64,000 nt of DNA from assembly GCA_963794745.1 (NCBI GenBank), contig CAWCEZ010000011.1:777264-841263 (forward strand), read 5' to 3'. Below are positions 35,401 through 42,203 of this stretch, in pieces (position 1 is the first letter of the stretch; the number at the start of each line of letters is the position of its first letter). The stretch is from Fen-671 sp963794745 (GTDB lineage: Bacteria > Actinomycetota > Acidimicrobiia > Acidimicrobiales > Palsa-688). Below the pieces are notes generated by a model. It did not search any database, was not told where the DNA came from, and saw only the letters and a list, made by a program, of their open reading frames with translations. The translations under genes were made by a program, and so were the position numbers.

Positions 35401-36383
35401 GGGAGCCGGGCGCCGCTGAGAACGTCCCCGGCGGCCACAACCCAGCCGTCCCCGAGGACTGAGAGGGCCTCCACGACTGCCCCCAGGCCTACAACGACGT
35501 TACGGCCGAGGACGGAGCGGCGCACCACAGCGCCCGCTTGGACGTGGCCTCCCTCGAGCACTACGGCATCGTGGACCTCAGCACCCGCCTCGATCCGGAC
35601 ATCGTCGTGCAAGACGCTGTTTGCAATCGTCGCCCCGGGGTGCGCGGCGTAATTGCCGTCGCCAAGGCGGCGCTCGCGTTGCGCCCACATCAAGTTGGCC
35701 TCGAGGTATTTTTCCGGCGTCCCCATGTCGGTCCAGAGCGCGTCCGAACCCAGGGCGTAGAGGGAGCGGGCCTCGACGAGAAGGGGGAAAACCTCACGTT
35801 CGACTGACACGCGCCTTCCGCCGGGCACCCGCTCGAGGAACGACGGCTCCAACACGTAGATGCCGGCATTGATCATGTTGGTAGGAGCCTCGGCTGCAGG
35901 CGGCTTTTCGATAAAAGCCTCCACCCTTCCGCTGCCGTCCACCGGGACGACCCCAAAACGCGAGGGGTCGTCAACTGGCGTCAGGGCTATCGTCCCTTCC
36001 CCGCCACGCTCGCGGTGGAACTGTATTAGTGCTGTCAGATCTATGTCGGTTAGCACGTCCCCGTTTACCACCACGAACGTTTCGTCGCCGACGCCGGCTT
36101 CGTTGGCCGCGAAGGCGATAGCACCTGCAGTGTCAAGGGGAAAGCTCTCAACTGCATAGTGCAACTTGACGTCCCCGCAACGGCCGTCGGGGTAAGCAGC
36201 AAGGAACGCGTCAGGCCGGTACCCAAGCGACAGGACCACCTCGTCGACCCCATGCCCGGCCAAGTGCTCGACGACTCTCTCTATGACCGTGCGGCCCGCA
36301 ACGGGCAACATCTGCTTGGGCGTGGAATAGGTGAGCGGCCGGAGCCTTGTGCCCTCTCCGCCGACCAGTACTACGGCTTTCAT
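35391..36383 (-). CDS. Sugar-nucleotide pyrophosphorylase (mannose-1-phosphate guanylyltransferase-like)
   Basis: A 330-residue nucleotidyltransferase. The activation motif GGEGTRLRPLTYSTPKQMLPVAG is at residues 8-30; NGDVLTDIDL carries the metal-binding Asp; FIEKP is the sugar-phosphate Lys motif; NAGIYVLEPSFLERVP follows. The C-terminal third (PGATIANSVLHDDVRIEAGAEV and on) forms a hexapeptide left-handed beta-helix. This architecture fits GDP-mannose pyrophosphorylase (ManC/MpgA-like) or glucose-1-phosphate transferases; the nucleobase cannot be settled by eye. It supplies activated sugar for the nearby glycan genes. It diverges from the MGDG-synthase-like gene. Confidence 0.88.
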   Translation of the reverse strand: MKAVVLVGGEGTRLRPLTYSTPKQMLPVAGRTVIERVVEHLAGHGVDEVVLSLGYRPDAFLAAYPDGRCGDVKLHYAVESFPLDTAGAIAFAANEAGVGDETFVVVNGDVLTDIDLTALIQFHRERGGEGTIALTPVDDPSRFGVVPVDGSGRVEAFIEKPPAAEAPTNMINAGIYVLEPSFLERVPGGRRVSVEREVFPLLVEARSLYALGSDALWTDMGTPEKYLEANLMWAQRERRLGDGNYAAHPGATIANSVLHDDVRIEAGAEVHDAVVLEGGHVQAGAVVRRSVLGRNVVVGLGAVVEALSVLGDGWVVAAGDVLSGARLPAA

Positions 36384-36443
36384 CCCCCCAAGCTACCGGA
36401 CAGCCCCAAAGCTGGCGGAGGGGGTCGGCGCGTTCTTCGTTAC

Positions 36444-36462
36444 CTAATTCTCAGTGAATTAG
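36444..36462. promoter_or_regulatory. Inverted-repeat operator between divergent sugar genes
   Basis: CTAATTC-TCAGT-GAATTAG is a perfect 7-bp inverted repeat, AT-rich in a GC-rich setting, 12 bp before the GTG at 36474 and 61 bp upstream of the pyrophosphorylase ATG. It is probably a repressor site; MarR- or TetR-type proteins bind sites of this kind. No regulator gene lies nearby. Confidence 0.5.
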
Positions 36463-36473
36463 AGTGCTGCGAT

Positions 36474-37724
36474 GTGAGTTGGCATGGCGTTACCCGGCCG
36501 CTCCGCGTTCTCATCGTGTCGGCGACGGTAGGGGCAGGAGATGCAGGGAACGCGCGCGAACTAGCTCGGCGCTTGGAGGACCTGGGTCACGACGTCGAGA
36601 TCAAGGACTTCCTCGAAGCGGCTCCCTTCCGCATGGGCAAAGCGCTGACCCGGGGCTACGAAGCAGAGCTCCGCCACGCCCCGTGGGCCTATGAGCTGGC
36701 CTTCCGGATTTGGTTCTGGTTCCCGTTCCTGCTGGCACCACTGTCCCGGTTGCTCAGTTTCGGCACCCGCAGGGGGATCCTTCGCTGGGTGAGGCAGGTA
36801 CGCCCCGATGTCGTCGTGTCGACCTACCCGGTGGCCACGCAAGTGCTCGGGGACATGCGGTGCCGGGCCAACGCCCACACCAGGTTGACCGTACGAAAGC
36901 GCGGGGCGCTGAGGGTGCCGGCAGTCAACGTCATCACCGATTTCGGCTTCCACCCGTTTTGGGCGCACCGAGGGATCGACCTCAACCTTGCGGTCCACCC
37001 GAGCACCGTCCGGGCGGTAGCTAGCCGGACCGGGCAGCCCAGCGTTACGTGCAGCCCACTCGTCGGTCCCGAGTTCGCCGCCGCGCGGGGCCGGCGCGCC
37101 AAGCAGCGGGCCAGCCTTGGCCTCCGCAAAGGTGAGCTGGCCGTCCTCATCTCCTCGGGGTCGTGGGGCGTTGGGGCCGTCCGGGAAACATTTGAGCTCG
37201 TCGCCACCCGGCCCGGGCTCGTGCCGGTGGTGGCCTGCGGCCACAACGAGGGCCTCCGTAGGCAGCTCGAGGACCTCGCCAAAGCCAAGGGGTACCGCGT
37301 CGTGGTGCTCGGCTGGAGCGACGACATGGCAGGAGTCATGGCGGCGTGCGACGTCCTGGTCGAGAACGCCGGCGGGCTCACCTCCCTGGAAGCCATGTCC
37401 GCGGGGGTCCCCCTCGTCAGCTTCCGCCCGATCCCCGGCCATGGGCGCAACAGTGCCGCCGCCATGTCGGCTGCCGGAGTTAGCAGCCTGGCGGGCAGCA
37501 GCGACGAGCTCCTCGAAGACCTGGTGCGGCTCGGCCGGCCCGGGCTGGCCCGGTACCGCCAGCTCTCAGCGGTGGCCGAGCTGTTTTCCGACGACGCCGC
37601 AACGGCGGTCAGTGGACTGGCGGCGTCCGGCGGGCCCCGCAACCGCGCCTGCGCCCAGTCGCACGGCTGGCCCGTGCAGCATCGGCCGCAGGCCTGGCCG
37701 GGGCGCTGGCCTGGGTCGGCTTGA
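36474..37724 (+). CDS. MGDG-synthase/MurG-like glycosyltransferase
   Basis: About 416 residues of a GT-B fold like monogalactosyldiacylglycerol synthase and MurG. The N-terminal half has LRVLIVSATVGAGDAGNARELARRLEDLGHDVEIKDF and PDVVVSTYPVATQVLG, then VINVITDFGFHPFW-type sequence. The C-terminal half holds the nucleotide-sugar site GWSDDMAGVMAACDVLVENAGGLTSLEAMSAGVPLV. It probably glycosylates a diacylglycerol or polyprenyl lipid at the membrane. GTG at 36474 is chosen because the frame upstream is antisense to the pyrophosphorylase gene. The last 20 residues look unlike the family, and the stop overlaps the TTG of the next gene (TTGA). Confidence 0.85.
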   Translation: MSWHGVTRPLRVLIVSATVGAGDAGNARELARRLEDLGHDVEIKDFLEAAPFRMGKALTRGYEAELRHAPWAYELAFRIWFWFPFLLAPLSRLLSFGTRRGILRWVRQVRPDVVVSTYPVATQVLGDMRCRANAHTRLTVRKRGALRVPAVNVITDFGFHPFWAHRGIDLNLAVHPSTVRAVASRTGQPSVTCSPLVGPEFAAARGRRAKQRASLGLRKGELAVLISSGSWGVGAVRETFELVATRPGLVPVVACGHNEGLRRQLEDLAKAKGYRVVVLGWSDDMAGVMAACDVLVENAGGLTSLEAMSAGVPLVSFRPIPGHGRNSAAAMSAAGVSSLAGSSDELLEDLVRLGRPGLARYRQLSAVAELFSDDAATAVSGLAASGGPRNRACAQSHGWPVQHRPQAWPGRWPGSA

Positions 37725-38350
37725 CAACTGGGGTGGGCGTTGCGGCGGCAGCGGGAGCAGGGGTGGCACACCCTCCCCCAGGCGCTGGCAACGTGATCTA
37801 CCTTGGCGTCCGCTTGAGCCCGCAAGAGCTTGCGAGCCGGCAGGTGCAAGCGGCGCTCCTGGGGCTCCACAGCAGCGCTGTAGTGGACGCGAGCAGCGCG
37901 GAGGCTGACGGCAGAGCAGTTCGGGCGCTGGCAGCCAAGGGCTTGGACGTCGAAAGCGGTGGCTTGGGTGGCGCCGTGGGAGGCCGCGGCGGGCCCGATG
38001 CGCCGTGGGCGCTGGCTCTTTCCGATACCCGATCTGCCGAGCAGCTCTCCGCCATCTGCGGCCGGGCCGTGGGGGTCCTCGTCCCCGACCGCAGCATCAG
38101 CATCTTTGACCTGGTAGATACCAGTTCGGCTCACCTGATGATGGTCATCCCGAACGCGACCCTGCCGATCGCCCCGGGCGGCCCGTTCCCACGCCAAGTG
38201 CTAGCCGTGCCGAAACTGCAGGCAGGGCAGATCTACGTCGTCGAAGGCTTGAAGGTGACGCCGGTCCACCTGCTCGACCTGCTCAGCAACGTTCGGGCGC
38301 AGCTCTCCAGGGATGACATCCTCAGCGCTCCGTTCAGCAGGCTCCAATGA
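37721..38350 (+). CDS. Exported protein of unknown function beside polysaccharide deacetylase
   Basis: A 209-residue product with an Ala/Gly-rich hydrophobic N-terminus (TTGVGVAAAAGAGVAHPPPGAG), then YLGVRLSPQELASRQVQAALLG, AVGVLVPDRSISIFDLVDTS, MMVIPNATLPIAPGG and LLDLLSNVRAQLSRDD. No catalytic motif is seen. The alternation of strands and helices is vaguely like a degenerate NodB/TIM barrel, but that is only a guess. The frame stays open upstream of the TTG, giving RLARAASAAGLAGALAWVGL, so a longer hydrophobic N-terminus is possible, or a fusion to the glycosyltransferase if one base is missing near 37640. The stop overlaps the deacetylase ATG. Confidence 0.6.
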   Translation: MTTGVGVAAAAGAGVAHPPPGAGNVIYLGVRLSPQELASRQVQAALLGLHSSAVVDASSAEADGRAVRALAAKGLDVESGGLGGAVGGRGGPDAPWALALSDTRSAEQLSAICGRAVGVLVPDRSISIFDLVDTSSAHLMMVIPNATLPIAPGGPFPRQVLAVPKLQAGQIYVVEGLKVTPVHLLDLLSNVRAQLSRDDILSAPFSRLQ

Positions 38351-39084
38351 GCGGCCTCGGTGTGGGCAAAGCAGTCGCCATCGGTGCCGGTGCGTCTGTC
38401 GCAGCTGCGGCTGTCGCCCAGCTTTGGCCGGCGACCTCCGGCTGGCGCCAGGCACGCAACCGCCTGGCCCCGGGCTTGTCGGGAGTGGGGAGGGCGGGTC
38501 ATATAGCGCTCACGTTCGACGACGGGCCGGATCCGGCCTCGACGCCGGCCTTCCTGGACGCGCTGGGGTCTCTGGGCTGGAAGGCGACCTTTTTTATGCT
38601 CGGCGGCATGGCCGCGGCGTGGCCCGAGCTCACCGCCGAGGTGGCACAACGCGGGCACGAGGTCGCTGTACACGGGTACACCCACTCCAACCACCTACGG
38701 CACGGGCCGGGCTGGGTGAGCAGAGAGTTCCTGGCCACCCGGGACAAGCTGGCGGAGCTCACAGGGGTCACTCCGCTGTGGGCCCGGCCTCCGTACGGCG
38801 CCCTATCGGCGTCGACCTTTGTCGGGGCACGGCGTGCCGGGCTGAAAACGGTCTTGTGGACGACCTGGGGCCGTGACTGGCGTACCGAGGCTACGCCCGA
38901 GTCGATAGTCCACGACGTCCAGCGAACCCTCGTGCCTGGGGCCACCGTGTTGCTACACGACTCTGACTGCACATCTGCGCCGGGGAGCTGGAAAGCGACC
39001 CTCGCCTCGCTGCCCGTCCTGGCCGAGCACTGGGACGCTGCCGGGCTCACGGTTGGTCCTCTTGCGGACCACGGGCTGCCCTAG
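38347..39084 (+). CDS. Polysaccharide deacetylase (NodB, CE4)
   Basis: A 245-residue protein with an N-terminal hydrophobic segment (residues 7-25) that should anchor or export it. The CE4 metal site is complete: TFDDGPD (catalytic base and metal Asp) near residue 56 and HGYTHSNH (metal His pair) near 104. RPPYGA follows as motif 3, and LLHDSD as motif 5 with its His. It removes N-acetyl or other acyl groups from a cell-wall or exported polysaccharide. It overlaps the preceding gene by ATGA and belongs to the three-gene unit started by the glycosyltransferase. Confidence 0.92.
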   Translation: MSGLGVGKAVAIGAGASVAAAAVAQLWPATSGWRQARNRLAPGLSGVGRAGHIALTFDDGPDPASTPAFLDALGSLGWKATFFMLGGMAAAWPELTAEVAQRGHEVAVHGYTHSNHLRHGPGWVSREFLATRDKLAELTGVTPLWARPPYGALSASTFVGARRAGLKTVLWTTWGRDWRTEATPESIVHDVQRTLVPGATVLLHDSDCTSAPGSWKATLASLPVLAEHWDAAGLTVGPLADHGLP

Positions 39085-39111
39085 GAGGGACTCGTCAGGG
39101 AGAATGGCCAC

Positions 39112-40101
39112 ATGCGTGAGGCCGTCCAACGGGTTACGCGCGTTGTGCGTGTAGCCATCCTGAGCCTCTCGTGGACAGTGGTGGTCGCTTTGGTGACTGT
39201 AAGCGGGTTCCACCTGGCCCGCCGCGAGCCCTGGACGCTCATGGTCGGGCTGATCGCTGTAACGCCCTGGATTTACATGTTGGCTTGGTTTACAGCTTCC
39301 GTTGGTCTGTTCGCTCGCCATCGCGTGCTCGCCGTCGTCTCCTTTGGGCTTGTGGGACTGCAGCTCTGGTGGGTCTTGCCGGGCTTTGACCCGATAGCTC
39401 ACCTGAGCCGACCAGCTCCTGGGTCAGCCTCACTCCGGCTCTTCGATGCGAATGTCAGTCAGTCCAATCGGAACTTGACGGGGATCGCCGATGAGATACG
39501 GCGAGACAAGCCTCAGGTCGTCACCATGGAGGAACTGACGCCAGTCGCCTTGCGCTCCCTGGAATCTACCCACGTCATGGAACGGTTTCGGTACAAACTG
39601 GTCCTACCGATGCACGGGTCATACGGGATGGCCATGTGGTCGACGTATCGCCTAGATGACGCAACCGAATGGTTCGCCTACGGGCACCCAGAACTAAGGG
39701 CGTGGTTGGAATTGCCTGGCGGGCGACGTCTTCGCTTAGACGTGTTGCATACGGATGCCCCTTTTGGGACGGGAGAACCAGCACCCTGGGCCCACGAGAT
39801 GGAGGCCATCCGCGATGAGCTGGCTAGAGAGCCGCGGCCGCTTGTCGCCGTCGGGGACCTCAACGCGACCTGGTACGACTGGCACTTCCAAGCTCTGTTG
39901 GGGCTTGGGTTGCGCGACGCGGCAGTGGCGGCAGGGAGGGGTTGGCAAATGACATGGCCCCGGGACCAGCAACCAGTTGTGCCATATCTGGGGATCGACC
40001 ACGTCCTTCTCTCCAAGGGAGTTTCATTGCAGAGTTACCGCCTCGGCATCGGGCTGGGTAGCGACCATCACCCCGTTCTCGTTGGAATATCTTGCTTGTA
40101 A
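39112..40101 (+). CDS. Membrane-anchored endonuclease/exonuclease/phosphatase family protein
   Basis: A 329-residue protein with two or three N-terminal membrane helices (residues 13-35, 43-65, 72-95) and an extracytoplasmic EEP domain from about 110: LFDANVSQSNRNLTGIADEIRRDKPQVVTMEE with the Asn and Glu metal ligands, RRLRLDVLHTDAPFG, VAVGDLNATW, and the terminal GSDHHPVLV with the catalytic Asp-His pair. Members with this topology are secreted phosphodiesterases or phosphatases of unknown substrate, or nucleases. ATG at 39112, 27 bp after the deacetylase stop, so it is probably the fourth gene of the unit. A terminator-like hairpin follows. Confidence 0.85.
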   Translation: MREAVQRVTRVVRVAILSLSWTVVVALVTVSGFHLARREPWTLMVGLIAVTPWIYMLAWFTASVGLFARHRVLAVVSFGLVGLQLWWVLPGFDPIAHLSRPAPGSASLRLFDANVSQSNRNLTGIADEIRRDKPQVVTMEELTPVALRSLESTHVMERFRYKLVLPMHGSYGMAMWSTYRLDDATEWFAYGHPELRAWLELPGGRRLRLDVLHTDAPFGTGEPAPWAHEMEAIRDELAREPRPLVAVGDLNATWYDWHFQALLGLGLRDAAVAAGRGWQMTWPRDQQPVVPYLGIDHVLLSKGVSLQSYRLGIGLGSDHHPVLVGISCL

Positions 40102-40109
40102 AGAAGGCC

Positions 40110-40140
40110 AAACCTAAGCCACCGTTTCTAGGTTTTATTT
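40110..40140. terminator. Bidirectional terminator between convergent genes
   Basis: AAACCTA (40110-40116) and TAGGTTT (40129-40135) form a 7-bp stem with a 12-nt loop, followed on the plus strand by TATTT. The stem touches the stop codon of the convergent GH5 gene. Confidence 0.55.
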
Positions 40141-41961
40141 CTCACGCGAAAGGTAAGCAAGGTGAGCCGCGAACGCTGCGCCCGCAGGTGCGACCGTGTT
40201 CGGGTCACCGCCCTGGCCTGAAATCAGGGACATATTTGCTTGAGCGCAAGTCTCTCCGCTGACTGGAGGGCTCCAACTCCATGCAAGGTATGACAACCGA
40301 TGGCTGTCCGCCCATGACATATAATCGTCGATATAGGTCGCAGAGCAATCCTCTTCGCCCAGTTCGGTGGTCACGACGGGCACAGTCCGCGCCGCTTTTA
40401 GAACACTTTTATCCCAGCAGGACTGGTTGTTGCAAAGGGTCCAGTTATAGGTGTGAAAGCTGATAACAATTTGTCCCTCGGGATCATTTGGCTTATACAC
40501 GATCGACTGGCACGTGGCGGCTGCAGTTGGCGAGTCGTAAATGCCGCAGGGATCTCCTGACCAGTTCAGGCCAGCCACGATAGCCGGCTGGACAGCCCCT
40601 GCGCTACGCACGACATCGAGTAATTGCTGCATTCCAGCCACTCTGTAGCTCGTTCCGTCGAACGATGCCATACACCCATCCAACAGGCAGGCCCAGTCGC
40701 GACTTGTGGGGTGTTTGCTCCCGAGTGAGGGCTCATTGAACAAGTCGAACATAACTGACGGGTCGTCGGCGAATGTGCGAGCCACCTGGTGCCAAAAATC
40801 CAGCGAATGGTTCGCGTCCGCCATTGGCCACTCCCGGTTTGCAACGATCGATGCCGGCGCGGACCAATGTAGATCTAATACGGCCACCATACCGGCGTCG
40901 TTGATCGCGTCGACCCACTGGACAACGGCACGACGGTAGACGCCGGGGGAGAAGTCTCTGGGCAGACCGTTGATGCCCAGCCAACAGTCCTCGTTTAGTG
41001 GCACCCGTACCGTATTGACGTGCCAAGCGGCGATAGCCGAAGCTTCAGTGGCAGTTAAAGGTACCCACGACACGTTAATCGAGCTGGTGCAAGCATCCTC
41101 TGTGCCCGATGCGTCGACACCAAGCAATCGTAAAGTTGACCCGCCCGATGACAGATGATTGCCTGTAACCAGTACCCGGGGCGCTGACGTTGGTTGAGTA
41201 AAATTCAGCCAGGCGCCACCTTGTGTCACGACTCTATAGCCGCCAAAATCAGCGATGATACCCGCGACCGTTTGGTGTGATCGCAGCGAGGAGGACCTGT
41301 AAGAACGAGCGTCCCCGAAGTGGAACACCACGCCGTCGGCGGATGCCAGCCAGTAGCCACGGCCGTCGGGAGTGGCAGCCATGGCGACGATGGGCTTCTT
41401 GAAGTGGTCGGCCGCGGCGGACCCGTAAGAACGAGCGTCCCCGAAGTGGAACACCACGCCGTCGGCGGATGCCAGCCAGTAGCCACGGCCGTCGGGAGTG
41501 GCAGCCATGGCGACGATGGGCTTCTTGAAGTAGTCGGCCGCGGCGGACCCGTAAGAACGAGCGTCCCCGAAGTGGAACACCACGCCGTCGGCGGATGCCA
41601 GCCAGTAGCCACGGCCGTCGGGAGTGGCAGCCATGGCGACGATGGGCTTCTTGAAGTAGTCGGCCGCGGCGGACCCGTAAGAACGAGCGTCCCCGAAGTG
41701 GAACACCACGCCGTCGGCGGATGCCAGCCAGTAGCCACGGCCGTCGGGAGTGGCAGCCATGGCGACGATGGGCGACTTCGGGGGCTGAAGCAGCGCCCCA
41801 AACAGTGGTGCGCCGGCGTCACCACTGACCGCTCCGGTCGCCGTGACGGACCAGCCGCCCCCTTCTAGGCGGCCTGTTGCGGCGGCGACTTGCTGTTCGG
41901 TCCCGGCCACGGGTTGGAAGCCGGTTATCCAGAGAGCGAACAAAACCGAGCCGCTGACCAC
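40135..41961 (-). CDS. Secreted GH5 cellulase-like protein with N-terminal tandem repeats
   Basis: A 608-residue exported glycosidase. After the hydrophobic start (VLFALWITGFQPVAG) come four repeats of 42 residues (PIVAMAATPDGRGYWLASAD-type), a motif family common in Acidimicrobiia surface proteins. From about residue 240 a GH5 barrel follows: NTVRVPLNEDCW, MVAVLDLHW, MFDLFNEPS with the acid/base Glu, VISFHTYNW and VVTTELGEEDC with the nucleophile Glu. It probably cleaves beta-1,4- or beta-1,3-glucan-like polymers. The GTG at 41961 truncates the signal peptide. In frame upstream there is KVLAVV but no start codon; another start at 42085 would need a frameshift. Confidence 0.85.
   Translation of the reverse strand: MVSGSVLFALWITGFQPVAGTEQQVAAATGRLEGGGWSVTATGAVSGDAGAPLFGALLQPPKSPIVAMAATPDGRGYWLASADGVVFHFGDARSYGSAAADYFKKPIVAMAATPDGRGYWLASADGVVFHFGDARSYGSAAADYFKKPIVAMAATPDGRGYWLASADGVVFHFGDARSYGSAAADHFKKPIVAMAATPDGRGYWLASADGVVFHFGDARSYRSSSLRSHQTVAGIIADFGGYRVVTQGGAWLNFTQPTSAPRVLVTGNHLSSGGSTLRLLGVDASGTEDACTSSINVSWVPLTATEASAIAAWHVNTVRVPLNEDCWLGINGLPRDFSPGVYRRAVVQWVDAINDAGMVAVLDLHWSAPASIVANREWPMADANHSLDFWHQVARTFADDPSVMFDLFNEPSLGSKHPTSRDWACLLDGCMASFDGTSYRVAGMQQLLDVVRSAGAVQPAIVAGLNWSGDPCGIYDSPTAAATCQSIVYKPNDPEGQIVISFHTYNWTLCNNQSCWDKSVLKAARTVPVVTTELGEEDCSATYIDDYMSWADSHRLSYLAWSWSPPVSGETCAQANMSLISGQGGDPNTVAPAGAAFAAHLAYLSREK
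41287..41772 (-). repeat. Four tandem 126-bp coding repeats
   Basis: Units with an exact 126-bp period begin on the minus strand near 41772, 41646, 41520 and 41394. They are almost identical at DNA level, with single differences such as TAC/CAC in the '(Y/H)FKK' codon, and the last unit diverges at its end. They encode the 42-residue 'GRGYWLASADGVVFHFGDA' modules of the GH5 protein. The sequence identity suggests recent duplication or gene conversion. Confidence 0.9.
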
Positions 41962-42203
41962 GACGGCAAGAACCTTCCAGGCCGATCGGTGCCAGAACTC
42001 GTTGCGGACGAGGAGATACCCGGTCGCTCGATGCTTTGGAGGCGTGGCGGCGCTCGTTGGTCTCCTTGCAAATCTTCGGCTTCACACCACACTAGGAGGT
42101 GCGTTTGGGCAAGACAGAGCGGAGAAGGCCGAAATAGGAGAAGAGGTGAGCGCATTTGAGCGCGTTGCTCAGACCTCGGACCGTCCCTGCCGACACCAAA
42201 CCT

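Noticed and set aside
41287..41772. Regular 126-bp repeats resembling an array
   Set aside because: The units are contiguous coding repeats without spacers and are in frame with the GH5 protein, so this is not a CRISPR array.
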